DNA of 64,000 nt, from NCBI GenBank assembly GCA_043842855.1, contig JBBPJF010000002.1, positions 310,001 to 374,000 on the forward strand, given 5' to 3'. Shown here one piece after another: positions 1-8,431 of the stretch. The notes beneath the pieces are model-generated. The model was not told where the DNA came from, did not search any database, and saw nothing but the letters and a program-made list of their open reading frames with translations. The DNA is from QFNR01 sp043842855. GTDB taxonomy: Bacteria > Pseudomonadota > Gammaproteobacteria > Burkholderiales > Neisseriaceae. Position numbers and translations under genes: made by a program. Each line of letters opens with the position of its first letter. Position 1 is the stretch's first letter.

Positions 1-189
1 ACAGGTAGGCTGCAGGATGAATACATCCCGGCCCCGTACATTAGCCAGCAGTTCAATAGAGGTTTCTCCATCAGAGAAAGTCCCGACCTTGGCCTTACCT
101 AGAGAAATATCTAGGTGCTTAACCACGTCCTCCGCCAGTACGGGGTTAGCATTACCAGTAAAAACCATTAAGCTATCGTAAGAAGCCAT
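1..189 (-). CDS. prs: Ribose-phosphate pyrophosphokinase, N-terminal part (cut by window edge)
   Basis: The enzyme makes PRPP from ribose 5-phosphate and ATP for purine, pyrimidine, histidine and NAD synthesis in the cytoplasm. Only the first 63 codons are in the window; the gene continues past base 1. The translation begins MASYDSLMVFTGNANPVL and contains the conserved FSDGE and NVRGRDVFILQPTC segments, which are typical of betaproteobacterial and especially Neisseriales Prs. The ATG at 187-189 follows a weak GGATCTGA ribosome site. It lies downstream of tRNA-Gln and ispE on the same strand, the usual betaproteobacterial order, and could be cotranscribed with them. Identity is secure; the rest of the gene cannot be judged. 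Confidence 0.95.
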   Translation of the reverse strand, partial: MASYDSLMVFTGNANPVLAEDVVKHLDISLGKAKVGTFSDGETSIELLANVRGRDVFILQPTC

Positions 190-343
190 TTCAGATCCAC
201 AATTTAAGTCGGTGACTTCGGACATTGTTTAACTTGACCAAGTTTACCCCTAAAAAATAAAAAACGGACTGTCTATAATCGACGGTATCAGAGAAAGCCG
301 TGGGTGAATCAAGTTGCCCAGCAGTTCACCTAATACGAGAAAT

Positions 344-419
344 TGGCTGAGGAGGGAGGATTCGAACCTCCGCATACTGGGATCAAAACCCAGTGTCTTA
401 ACCACTTGACGACTCCCCA
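344..419 (-). tRNA. tRNA-Gln (anticodon TTG)
   Basis: On the minus strand the 76 bases fold into a full cloverleaf with an encoded CCA end. The acceptor stem is TGGGGAG/CTCCTCA, with the weak U1-A72 pair expected for glutamine tRNA, and the T-arm contains GGTTCGAATCC. The anticodon stem CTGGG/CCCAG encloses loop TTTTGAT, giving anticodon TTG. The 5' end lies one base after the ispE stop codon, so the tRNA is probably cut out of an ispE transcript or has a promoter inside ispE. Confidence 0.97.
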
Positions 420-420
420 T

Positions 421-1254
421 TTATTCCTTCAAACCATTCAACGGGTGCTGACCCAGTGTTTGCACACAGACAGACCACCAGCCCTCTGGAATATCTGGCT
501 TGATGGCCAGATACTCTTGCACGCTATCCACCTCAATGAATAAGCAAGAACCTGAACCCGTCATGACCGGATGACCAAAAGCTCCCAAGAAGTCACGTAC
601 CCTCTTTAGATCTGGGTACAGCCGAAACGCAACTTCCTGCAGGTCATTCTCCGCCCTAGGCCCAGCAGAGTGGGCAATTATCCTAGTAGTTTTGTGTTGT
701 GTCAAGGATAGCGCTTGAAAAATTTGAGTGGTAGAAATGGAAAAATTAGGGTAGATCACTAGGTAATGAGAAGTAGGTAAGGATATCGGCTGAATTATTT
801 CTCCAATCCCAGAGACATGGGCATTTTCTCCTCTGATGAAGAAGGGTACATCAGCGCCGAGTTGTAGGGATAAACTCATTAAATCTGAGGTAGAATAATT
901 TAGTTGCCATAAGGAATTAAGTGCAATGAGTGTAGTGGCGGCGTTTGAACTAGCTCCGCCCAGCCCTGCTCCTAGGGGAATGTTTTTATGAAGGTGAAGG
1001 TGAACGCCCTCGGAGAGATTTGCCTCTTTTTGAAGCAAAGAAGCAGCCTTGAAAACTAGGTTTTCTTCAGTTTTTATGGAGGAAAGGTTACTAGTAAGTC
1101 TAATAGTTTTCTCTGTTATAGGCTTGATTTCCAAGACATCAAATAGGTTAATTAAAATAAATATGGAGTCAAGTAAATGATAGCCATCTTTACGTTGACC
1201 AGTTATGTGTAAGCGCAAATTGAGTTTTGCAGGACAGAGAAAATAGTTGATCAC
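421..1254 (-). CDS. ispE: 4-diphosphocytidyl-2-C-methyl-D-erythritol kinase
   Basis: This GHMP-family kinase phosphorylates CDP-methylerythritol in the non-mevalonate isoprenoid pathway. The 277-residue product is of normal length. It starts with the family signature PAKLNLRLHITGQRKDGYH and carries the ATP-binding glycine loop PLGAGLGGASSNAA around residues 92-105. The C-terminal MTGSGSCLF motif is also present. Translation starts at a GTG (1252-1254) that overlaps the lolB stop codon in a GTGA four-base overlap, so the two genes are translationally coupled. The tRNA-Gln gene follows one base after the stop. Confidence 0.96.
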   Translation of the reverse strand: MINYFLCPAKLNLRLHITGQRKDGYHLLDSIFILINLFDVLEIKPITEKTIRLTSNLSSIKTEENLVFKAASLLQKEANLSEGVHLHLHKNIPLGAGLGGASSNAATTLIALNSLWQLNYSTSDLMSLSLQLGADVPFFIRGENAHVSGIGEIIQPISLPTSHYLVIYPNFSISTTQIFQALSLTQHKTTRIIAHSAGPRAENDLQEVAFRLYPDLKRVRDFLGAFGHPVMTGSGSCLFIEVDSVQEYLAIKPDIPEGWWSVCVQTLGQHPLNGLKE

Positions 1255-1868
1255 GTTGTTGTCTTATTGTGGCAGTCAGTTGGAACTTTTTCTTCTTGTG
1301 GATTAGACTGGAAATAGTCAAATATTAACAGGATAGTAAACTGAGAGTTTGTTAAAATCAGTTTCTTTGGTAATTGATTTGTATCTACCACTCTTTCGAT
1401 AAGCCACCCATTTTGTTGCAGATAGTTATTTTTAATTTGATAAGGGGTCTGATTAGAGAGATACCCATTGATCCAAAGATCTAAATCATCCACCGGTACA
1501 GAATATCCTAACAAACTTTCACTTAATTCAATCGCGGTTTGGCCGGAGAAAGTCTTTCCGTCAGCAGTTCTGAGTAAGACACCTGTTCTATCTTTACATA
1601 ACTCGCCCAATACATTTCCCAAAGGACTACTAATTGTAATCAAATGCAACTGGTGATTTTTACTATTCCAGTCAAAATTAGTATGCAAACCTCGACTCTG
1701 ATTTTTTATGGATAAACGCCCGGAAGCAGAGAAAGCAATAGGCTGTCCATTATAGGTTTTCCACTGCTCAACTTGTGTACCTACAGTTACACAGGCTTGT
1801 AAAATGCAAGTAAGGAATAGGAGTAAACTCCAGACCAGTTTATTTATGGTATAACCAGGGTTTTTCAT
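1251..1868 (-). CDS. lolB: Outer-membrane lipoprotein insertion factor LolB
   Basis: LolB receives lipoproteins from LolA and inserts them in the outer membrane. The likely start is the ATG at 1866-1868, giving MKNPGYTINKLVWSLLLFLT followed by lipobox LQAC, so Cys26 would be the lipidated residue. An upstream in-frame start at 1901 would bury the signal peptide. The body (205 residues) matches the LolB pattern: GRLSIKN, the FDWNSKNHQLHLITISSPLG strand and YSVPVDDLDLWINGY near the middle. It overlaps the end of the TPR gene by 29 bases and couples to ispE, the standard betaproteobacterial order. The overall match is moderate in sequence but strong in context. Confidence 0.9.
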   Translation of the reverse strand: MKNPGYTINKLVWSLLLFLTCILQACVTVGTQVEQWKTYNGQPIAFSASGRLSIKNQSRGLHTNFDWNSKNHQLHLITISSPLGNVLGELCKDRTGVLLRTADGKTFSGQTAIELSESLLGYSVPVDDLDLWINGYLSNQTPYQIKNNYLQQNGWLIERVVDTNQLPKKLILTNSQFTILLIFDYFQSNPQEEKVPTDCHNKTTT

Positions 1869-3627
1869 GAGATGGTGCCATAGGTATATGATTAATATCA
1901 ATTATTTTCTTTATGTAGGGATTCTGGGAATCTTTATCTAATTCATTCCTTAGGAGAATATACGCCTCTCTCTTTTGGCCCAACCGCCATAGAACATGAA
2001 TAAGATGAGAAGCTGTTTCAGCGCTGGGGCTTTGTTGGTACGCTTGTTTTAGGTACCTTAATGCTTTAAGTAACTCATGATTGAGTGCATACGCCCAACC
2101 CAAGCTATCAATAATTTCTGGAGATTGAGTATCCAAGTCATAGGCTTTTTGGAGCAAGTGAAGAGCTTCTTGCCATTTTCTAGAATTACTGGTCTGTAGT
2201 AGAACATAACCAAGATCATTTAGGTTAGTAGAGGTTGGCTTAATTTCAACAGCCTTACGATAATTCTTTTCAGCTTGCAAATAATCTTCTATTTGCACGT
2301 AAATGTAACCAAGGGAAGAATAAATTGCTGCGTGGAGCATCGGGTCAACAGAACCATCAGTGGTTCTATCTGTTTCATTTGCAATTAAATGCAGTAACTT
2401 GAGAATATGCCGTGGCTGCTGAAGATAAGAGAGCTGTGAGAGCTTTATCCTCAAATAGTCGTTAAACTTAAGTAGTTCACCTGACTTATTTGGTAATTTA
2501 TCAATTTTTGCTAGCAAAAGCCCTACAGTAGAAAATTTTTTATGTCTAGTGGCCAATAGAGTTTCAAACATTAGTTTTTCGTAATTTGAATTAGGATCAA
2601 GGATAAGGGTTGTCCACAGTCTACATAGCTCATCTTCTTGCCGTGAGAAAGTAGCCAGAGCAGCTAACTTAGCTACTCTGCTTTTTGCTTCTAAGCTTTT
2701 AGCCAAATGATATGCCTTTTTGAAATAAGCGTTATATACTTCAACTGAGCTACCTTCAAGTGAAGCAAGGTAGCCTGCTTCGCTATACCAGACGGTGTTG
2801 GGATAACGAGATAAAATACGTTTCACGATATTTAGAGCGCCGGCATAATTTTTTTGCACGAGGAATTGTCCTAAGTAAAGGGGTAACCATTGTTCGTGAA
2901 ACTCTTTTGCTGGTAGTGCTTCAAAAAATCGAGTCCAATAGCCAGGATCTACGCCATTTAAAGTTGCTAGGAAAGATAAAGTTCGTTTGTTAACTTGAGG
3001 AATTTGTTGATGTAGGCGCTGAAGTGCTGCTTGAGTAAGTTGTTCTCTTTTTCTCAATGCCCCGTAGAGGGCATCAGCAAAGATTGCTTCAGATTCGCTA
3101 GGGTAGAGTAGAGCCGCCCGGTGTACCCAGCCACCGTACTTTCCTAATGAAGGTCGATTGAAAGCTAAGGTCGACAGTGTAGCAAAGAGTTGTGCGCGTT
3201 GTGTTTCAGTGATTGACTCAAGTACTAAGGCTAGATGCGAAAAAACACTTAGATAGTTTTGTTCAAGAAGCTCTTGTTGCCAACATAAGTAGTTTATTTC
3301 TCGAGAAGTTTTACGGTAACATCCTCCTAGAGTGGCTTGAATCTTCTTAGCTAAAGGAAGATCTCTAGTTGATAAGGCAATTTGTAGAGCTCTTTTACCC
3401 ACACCAATGTCCTTAGTTTCGTGCAAAAGCTGATAGTAGATTGAGAGTGCGCGTGCTCTATAGCCTGTGGTATAAAGTAATTCAGCACTCAATAAGACAG
3501 CGATTGAAGAAGGGATAATAAAAGGTCCTTCCTCAGTTGGTAAAAGATCAGACGCTATAAGGCTAGATTTGCTAGACCACAAGGGCCATAGAATTAAAGC
3601 AAACCAAAGGCATATCCGTCTTTTCAT
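1840..3627 (-). CDS. Exported tetratricopeptide-repeat protein
   Basis: This 595-residue protein has an N-terminal signal peptide (MKRRICLWFALILWPLWSS) and is otherwise built of helical repeats. The clearest TPR units lie at about residues 435-570, for example SSLGYIYVQIEDYLQAEKNYRKAVEIKP and a later DSLGWAYALNHELLKALRYL. TPR proteins act as scaffolds for protein-protein contacts. The gene immediately upstream of lolB in betaproteobacteria is commonly of this kind, and a role in envelope assembly is an inference from that position. The ribosome site is weak (GAGTTTTC). Its precise function is unknown. Confidence 0.85.
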   Translation of the reverse strand: MKRRICLWFALILWPLWSSKSSLIASDLLPTEEGPFIIPSSIAVLLSAELLYTTGYRARALSIYYQLLHETKDIGVGKRALQIALSTRDLPLAKKIQATLGGCYRKTSREINYLCWQQELLEQNYLSVFSHLALVLESITETQRAQLFATLSTLAFNRPSLGKYGGWVHRAALLYPSESEAIFADALYGALRKREQLTQAALQRLHQQIPQVNKRTLSFLATLNGVDPGYWTRFFEALPAKEFHEQWLPLYLGQFLVQKNYAGALNIVKRILSRYPNTVWYSEAGYLASLEGSSVEVYNAYFKKAYHLAKSLEAKSRVAKLAALATFSRQEDELCRLWTTLILDPNSNYEKLMFETLLATRHKKFSTVGLLLAKIDKLPNKSGELLKFNDYLRIKLSQLSYLQQPRHILKLLHLIANETDRTTDGSVDPMLHAAIYSSLGYIYVQIEDYLQAEKNYRKAVEIKPTSTNLNDLGYVLLQTSNSRKWQEALHLLQKAYDLDTQSPEIIDSLGWAYALNHELLKALRYLKQAYQQSPSAETASHLIHVLWRLGQKREAYILLRNELDKDSQNPYIKKIIDINHIPMAPSHEKPWLYHK

Positions 3628-4199
3628 GCTGAAAACTCATTCTGGATAGGGCAAAAGATCAAACAATCGCGGGTATGAAGCTATCAGGGCTGGCACGTGT
3701 TGCATTAAAACAACAAAATATGGCAAAGCACTTCATCAACCCGCGTAATATTAGTTGAATCGAATAATTTATTCAACAATGTTCGCTGTGAAGGGTTGTA
3801 GTTAGTAAAAATAGAAAAAAGCCAATAGGTTAAAGGCTTAACTTGATTCTTCCTGTCCCAGTTCATAAAGTTAGCTTTCTGCCGTTATCAGAGCTCGACG
3901 GGGCTTGAAAAGTACAGAGAGTTTCGAGGGGCTGTCCTTGGGGAAGCAACTAATAATAAGCCCATGTAGTGGAAGGAAATTCTATGGGAACAACAGACAT
4001 GCAGCAGTTTGAATAGTTTCTCTTCAGCATCAAGCTCTGCTAGGAAGTGATTATCTTGACAGACCCTAACCCTATCATTATAGTAAGTTGTTGTGAGTTC
4101 ACCTTTGTCGCAAGTGTATCTGTGGTGCGTGTGGCTTAATCAGACATTGAGTGTATTAATTTTAGAGAGTTATATCCATTTTTTTATGAGGAATCAATT
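3628..4199. other. Non-coding gap between divergent TPR and ompA genes
   Basis: 572 bases separate the divergent genes. I see no ORF, tRNA or recognisable gene relic here. The right third holds the ompA promoter and a roughly 110-base 5' leader. In many betaproteobacteria the gene divergent from the TPR-lolB-ispE set is mutM; it is absent here. Confidence 0.6.
4056..4084 (+). promoter_or_regulatory. Sigma-70-type promoter of ompA
   Basis: A consensus -35 hexamer TTGACA (4056-4061) is followed after exactly 17 bases by TATAGT (4079-4084). This is the best promoter match in the window, as expected for an abundant outer-membrane protein. Transcription would start near 4091, leaving about 110 bases of untranslated leader. 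Confidence 0.85.
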
Positions 4200-4943
4200 A
4201 TGACCAAACAGCTAAAAATGAGCGCAATTGTCCTTGCGCTACTTGCTTCTACTGGTGGGTTTGCCGTTGCACATGGCCATCCTGGCTACACTGAGACAAG
4301 TTTAACAGACGGTAAGATTGTAAGAAATAGTTATGGTGAATGCTGGCAAAATTCTTTTTTGGAAACGAAGTCTCCAGAATGTGGTGGTGAAGCTCCAGCT
4401 CAGCCTGCACCTGAAATGCAAGAATCTGTGATTAGCCTAAGTAGCAAGTTCTTGTTTGGTTTTGATAAATCTACTTTGCGTCCTGAGGCCATTGAAACCC
4501 TTAATCAGGTGGCCGCGAAGATTAAGGAGCCAGGAGTGCAAGTTGAGTCGATCGTTGTTGAAGGACATACAGATTTCATGGGTAAAGAAGCCTATAATCA
4601 AGCGCTTTCGGAACGTCGTGCTAAGGTCGTGAGAGAGTACTTAATTGGCCAGGGGGTGTCTGCAGAATCCATTTCGGCAGTAGGCTTGGGCGAAAGTCAA
4701 GCTCAGATGACCGCGCAGTGCCAGTCGCAAGTAGCTAGCGTTAAGAATAAAGCTAAGAGACGTTTAGCCCTCATCCAGTGTATTGAACCAGATCGCAAGG
4801 TGGATATTAAAGTCCGGGCTAGTAAGACAATTGAGGTCAACCCTAGTGGTGGGGTGAATAGTCCTGCTCCAACTGGGGGGGATATGAATAGTAGTGCACC
4901 AGGCAATTCGGTGGAGAGCACTCCTGTCCCAGGCACGGAGTAG
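4200..4943 (+). CDS. OmpA-family outer-membrane, peptidoglycan-binding protein
   Basis: The 247-residue product has a signal peptide (about residues 1-24, ending FAVAHG), then a short region with NSYGECWQNSFLE as in betaproteobacterial OmpA proteins. There is no eight-strand barrel. The OmpA C-terminal domain runs from about residue 75 to 205. It includes VVEGHTDFMGKEAYNQALSE with RRAKVVREYL, where the conserved Asp and Arg bind diaminopimelate, and a cysteine pair (AQCQ, IQCIEPDRKVDI). A Gly/Ser/Pro tail of about 35 residues follows. It probably tethers the outer membrane to peptidoglycan. A GAGGAATC ribosome site precedes the ATG. A G7 run lies in the tail codons. Confidence 0.92.
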   Translation: MTKQLKMSAIVLALLASTGGFAVAHGHPGYTETSLTDGKIVRNSYGECWQNSFLETKSPECGGEAPAQPAPEMQESVISLSSKFLFGFDKSTLRPEAIETLNQVAAKIKEPGVQVESIVVEGHTDFMGKEAYNQALSERRAKVVREYLIGQGVSAESISAVGLGESQAQMTAQCQSQVASVKNKAKRRLALIQCIEPDRKVDIKVRASKTIEVNPSGGVNSPAPTGGDMNSSAPGNSVESTPVPGTE

Positions 4944-5060
4944 ATAGTAGTTCTAGCCCTATTTAATTGAGGGGTTTATTTCTTGTTTTTCTATTTGAGC
5001 TGGTGGGTCCTGCTAGATGGTAGGGGAGCCATAGAGCTTACGTGAAAGTCGTGGTGAATT

Positions 5061-5091
5061 GGAGGTTCTGCTTTGCAGAGCCTCCTTTTTT
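5061..5091 (+). terminator. Rho-independent terminator of ompA
   Basis: An 11-bp stem GGAGGTTCTGC/GCAGAGCCTCC (one G-T wobble) with a TTT loop is followed by a run of T. It lies 118 bases after the ompA stop and just before yaaA, so it separates the two transcription units. Confidence 0.9.
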
Positions 5092-5105
5092 ATTGAGGAT
5101 TAGGA

Positions 5106-5882
5106 ATGTTATTTGTTATTTCTCCTGCAAAAAGATTAAGGGAGGTTACAGGGCTTATGCAGTCAGCTGAGTTGACCACGCCACACTTTGTGCAAGAAAG
5201 TGCCGTACTGATAAAGGAGCTTGGCAGCTATTCGCCTCAAAAAATAGCCTCTCTCATGAAAATATCCGAGAAATTAGCTTGGAAAAATCAATTAAGGTTT
5301 AACCAGCTCCTACAGGGAAGAGCGCAGCATTACCCGGCGATTGAATTATTTGCCGGAGATGTATACCGTGGTTTGGCTTATTCTAAGCTGAATACAAAAG
5401 CACAAGGTTTTCTAAACAAACATTTATTCATATTATCTGGGCTTTATGGTTTACTAAGACCTACTGATACAATTGCGCCATATCGTCTAGAGATGGGGCT
5501 AGAATGGTCTTTTTTAGGGTATAAGAATTTGTACGAATTCTGGGGTACAAAGCTTAGAGACTATCTTGTAGTCCAGGCGCAGAGTGAGAAGAACTATATA
5601 ATTAACTTGGCTTCCAAAGAATACGCGCACGTCCTTTTGAGACAGGGAAAGTTTTCAGTGCCCGTGATCACTCCAGTATTCAAGCAACGTAACCGCAGAA
5701 CGGGAATTTATCAAGTAGTAGGTATAAAAGCTAAGTATGCCCGGGGCTTAATGCTTCGCTATGCTGCTGAACAACAAATAAATATTCCGGAGGAATTAAA
5801 AAATTTTAACTGGGAGAATTACCAATATCAAGCCGAATTATCTACAACTTCAGAATGGATATTTACTCAACTGAGGGATTAA
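5106..5882 (+). CDS. yaaA: Peroxide-stress protein YaaA (DUF328/UPF0246)
   Basis: YaaA lowers free intracellular iron during hydrogen peroxide stress in E. coli; it is a cytoplasmic DNA-binding-fold protein. The 258-residue product has the expected length and family signatures: MLFVISPAKRL at the start, FAGDVYRGL around residue 80, LSGLYGLLRPTDTIAPYRLEMG in the middle and NLASKEYA in the last third. The start ATG follows TTGAGGATTAGGA. It begins only 15 bases after the ompA terminator and must have its own promoter overlapping that region. Confidence 0.94.
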   Translation: MLFVISPAKRLREVTGLMQSAELTTPHFVQESAVLIKELGSYSPQKIASLMKISEKLAWKNQLRFNQLLQGRAQHYPAIELFAGDVYRGLAYSKLNTKAQGFLNKHLFILSGLYGLLRPTDTIAPYRLEMGLEWSFLGYKNLYEFWGTKLRDYLVVQAQSEKNYIINLASKEYAHVLLRQGKFSVPVITPVFKQRNRRTGIYQVVGIKAKYARGLMLRYAAEQQINIPEELKNFNWENYQYQAELSTTSEWIFTQLRD

Positions 5883-5908
5883 TTCCTAGTTTAGACTTAA
5901 ATTTCATA

Positions 5909-6253
5909 TCAACTGAAGCTCAGCATATTTATAAACTTAAGGTTTAGGTAGGCGTTTAGCCCAGAATATTTAAGCAACTCGGTTAGTCTTCTATCAGTTA
6001 AGGGTAGAGAGGCATGCAAGTGTAAATTTACTTCATAAATCGTTAGGGCAATTTTCTCTATAGATTTATCAGACCCGCGTTGAAAGGCTTGCTCATGGAT
6101 GGAAATAATAAATAATATTGCAACGAGCTGATTGTGCACCATAAGCAGACCATTTTCTTTTAGCTGTTGAATGCATGAAAGCTGAAAATTCGTATTTATT
6201 AAAGAATTAAAGCGTTGGTGTATAGAACACTGTCTAGAAATTGGTTCTTTCAA
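5909..6253 (-). CDS. Unrecognised small protein (doubtful)
   Basis: The open frame gives 114 residues from a TTG codon. I do not recognise the family. It has a hydrophobic patch (LLMVHNQLVAILFIISI, about residues 36-52) and a mixed C-terminal half ending LLKYSGLNAYLNLKFINMLSFS. There is no clear ribosome site before the TTG. It lies 84 bases downstream of glpQ on the same strand and may be read through from it, or may be a decayed gene. Codon use does not look alien. Confidence 0.35.
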   Translation of the reverse strand: MKEPISRQCSIHQRFNSLINTNFQLSCIQQLKENGLLMVHNQLVAILFIISIHEQAFQRGSDKSIEKIALTIYEVNLHLHASLPLTDRRLTELLKYSGLNAYLNLKFINMLSFS

Positions 6254-6331
6254 AGGTCTATTGCACGAGCTTGCGGTCTATACTTCAATCGGTACTTAAG
6301 TTATTGGCCTCCTATTATTATTTTCTGGTTT

Positions 6332-6349
6332 TTAGGATTAATATCCTAA
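6332..6349. repeat. Inverted repeat over the glpQ stop codon
   Basis: TTAGGAT (6332-6338) and ATCCTAA (6343-6349) form a 7-bp stem with a TAAT loop that includes the glpQ stop codon. No T run follows on the minus strand, so it is at best a weak transcript-end hairpin. Confidence 0.4.
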
Positions 6350-7513
6350 TTTCTCTAAAATTTTCTTAGCATCTTGGAGTCGGGGGCGGGCTTGAGCTAG
6401 TCCTTTCCGCTTATAAAAGTTCAGAGCTAGATCGACTCTATTAGTAAACACACCATCCACATAGGGGAACCAGTTTTCCATCTGTATTGCTGTATCAAAG
6501 GTATAGGGATGAAGTTTTAATCTTTGATCATGGATCCAAGTACTTTGCTTGAACAGTAACTGGTGTAACCAGGAGCTAGCATATTTTCCAACCTTGTCTG
6601 CAGCAATAGAAGGCCCGACAAATTGAGCACCATGTTTTTTAGCAAACAATACTTTATTTTTTAAACTAGAGGGGAGAGCTAGGAAAACTTGACTCGGATC
6701 CCAGGGAATCAGAAAGGTAGTGGGAAGTTTGCCTCTGAATAGATTTTCTATACGTATGAGGCTTTCTTCTGAAAAGGTTTGAAGCACGACCTTACCATTG
6801 GTATGGCCAACGTTAACCCTTCCTCCCTTATACCATAGCTGAGAAGTTGCAGGGGTTTGCATCACATTCCAGCCCAATCGAGAAAGCTCTTGTTTGACCC
6901 TCTTTTCAATATCAGGGTTAAATTCAGGCTCTTTAAATTCTAGGTAAATTCCAGGCCTATTACCGTTATCTGCTTCATCTTTAACATAGGCAAAACTACC
7001 ATCTGTGTGTATAACTCGATGGTTCTGACGATCTCTTTCGATACGATAGCCTTCCGCAATCTTAATCAGGTCTTCCAGGGTAAGTATTTCGAGTCCTTGA
7101 TAGGATTTCCGTGCTCTAGCCGGATATTTTTTATTAAACCAGCTGCCGGCATCTAACCGTAAAAGTTCACGATAGGTAAATGTTATAGCCGGGTTATCAG
7201 CCCGGTCTGGATAAATTGTGGCAATATCAGTAGTTCTGCATAGATTATGATCATGTAAAGTGAGGATGGTACCATCTTGAGACAGTTGTAGATCTGCCTC
7301 TAAATAATCAGCGCCCATATTACGCGCCCAACGGAAAGCTGCCTCTGTTTCTTCTGGTGCCCAGTAAGTTGTACCACGGTGTGCTATCACAGCAGGTTTA
7401 GGAACATAATTCTGTGCCTGAGTTAATTGTTTAAGATCTGGCAGTTGAGCAAGCACAGGGGACAGCGCCCCCAATATCATCCCTATTGCGATAATGAGTA
7501 TTTTTCGTAACAT
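6338..7513 (-). CDS. glpQ: Periplasmic glycerophosphodiester phosphodiesterase
   Basis: The enzyme hydrolyses glycerophosphodiesters released from phospholipids to glycerol 3-phosphate and an alcohol. The start chosen is the ATG at 7511-7513, preceded by AAGGAGCT; it gives a signal peptide MLRKILIIAIGMILGALSPVLA and a 391-residue protein. A longer open frame to 7600 has no signal peptide at its start. Catalytic features of the GDPD TIM barrel are visible: IAHRG with His45-Arg46, EADLQLSQDG, and LHDHNLCRTT. The long C-terminal part ending NRVDLALNFY fits periplasmic GlpQ rather than the short cytoplasmic UgpQ. No glpT lies nearby. Confidence 0.92.
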   Translation of the reverse strand: MLRKILIIAIGMILGALSPVLAQLPDLKQLTQAQNYVPKPAVIAHRGTTYWAPEETEAAFRWARNMGADYLEADLQLSQDGTILTLHDHNLCRTTDIATIYPDRADNPAITFTYRELLRLDAGSWFNKKYPARARKSYQGLEILTLEDLIKIAEGYRIERDRQNHRVIHTDGSFAYVKDEADNGNRPGIYLEFKEPEFNPDIEKRVKQELSRLGWNVMQTPATSQLWYKGGRVNVGHTNGKVVLQTFSEESLIRIENLFRGKLPTTFLIPWDPSQVFLALPSSLKNKVLFAKKHGAQFVGPSIAADKVGKYASSWLHQLLFKQSTWIHDQRLKLHPYTFDTAIQMENWFPYVDGVFTNRVDLALNFYKRKGLAQARPRLQDAKKILEKLGY

Positions 7514-7561
7514 ACAGTAAAGCTCCTTCAAACAATAGGAAAAGCTGGCTAAAATACGCCC

Positions 7562-8335
7562 ATGAGTAAATGTGAAAGGCCTAACCAAGTGCAATGCCAA
7601 CAGCTGCTGGATTATATGAATGAATTACTAAAAGTTCAAATGTTCTATGATTACTGTCCTGTCGGATTGCAGGTTGAGGGTACCCCCGATATTTGTAAGA
7701 TAGTAACGGCAGTATCAGCTAGTTTAAGAGCCATTAATTACGCAACAGAAATAAAAGCAGATCTACTATTAACCCACCATGGTATGTTTTGGAAAAAAGA
7801 GCCACCGGGTATCATAGGTTGGAAAAAAAATAGAATTAAAACATTGTTGATGGCTGATCTCAATTTAATTTCCTATCATCTGGCATTGGATGTTCATCCT
7901 GAGTTGGGTAATAACATAAGCTTGGCTAAAAAATTAGGCTGGAATTATAGAACAAGTATTGGGGAACAAGGCTTGCTATGCTTGGGCAGCTTACCAAACC
8001 CAGTAGCACTAAAGGATTTAGCAAAATTATTGGCCTTACAATTACAAAGACAGCCACTTGTACTAGGGCCTCAAAACAAAGTTGTTCAGAATATTGCTTG
8101 GTGTACCGGGGCAGGCCAAGAATTTTTCATGCAAGCAATAGAGGAAAAAGTAGATGCTTTTATCACTGGAGAGGTTTCTGAAGCGCAATTTCACTTAGCT
8201 AACGAGAGTCAGGTAGGCTTTATTGCTGCAGGTCATCATGCAACTGAGCGCTACGGGATTAAGGCTCTTGGGGAACATTTACACACGCATTGGGGGCTTG
8301 AGGTCTATTTTTTCGATGATTTAAATCCAGTTTAG
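7562..8335 (+). CDS. Nif3-like dinuclear metal-centre protein
   Basis: This family (YbgI/NIF3/DUF34) forms hexameric toroids with a two-metal site; a GTP cyclohydrolase I type 2 label exists in databases but the role is unsettled. The 257-residue product shows the expected metal ligands: LLLTHHGMFW near residue 80 and GHHATERYG near 225. FYDYCPVGLQVEG near the N-terminus is a family hallmark. The ATG at 7562 has no strong ribosome site; an internal ATG at 7618 (MNELLKVQ) is the position where many homologues start. It is divergent from glpQ across a 48-base gap. Confidence 0.9.
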   Translation: MSKCERPNQVQCQQLLDYMNELLKVQMFYDYCPVGLQVEGTPDICKIVTAVSASLRAINYATEIKADLLLTHHGMFWKKEPPGIIGWKKNRIKTLLMADLNLISYHLALDVHPELGNNISLAKKLGWNYRTSIGEQGLLCLGSLPNPVALKDLAKLLALQLQRQPLVLGPQNKVVQNIAWCTGAGQEFFMQAIEEKVDAFITGEVSEAQFHLANESQVGFIAAGHHATERYGIKALGEHLHTHWGLEVYFFDDLNPV

Positions 8336-8386
8336 AGGTTTTAAAACAAATAGTTAAATCAATTTAAGAGATTGGATAGAAAATTT

Positions 8387-8394
8387 GCTATACT
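8387..8394 (+). promoter_or_regulatory. Extended -10 element for sspAB
   Basis: TGC followed by TATACT (8389-8394) forms an extended -10 about 37 bases before the sspA start. No good -35 hexamer is seen at the right distance. Confidence 0.5.
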
Positions 8395-8431
8395 TGCAGC
8401 GCTAGGGTTATTTACCAGATAGGATTAAGTA

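Noticed and set aside
4875..4882. G7 run in the ompA-family gene as a phase-variable tract
   Set aside because: Seven bases in the last 20 codons of a low-complexity tail; a slip would change only the extreme C-terminus.
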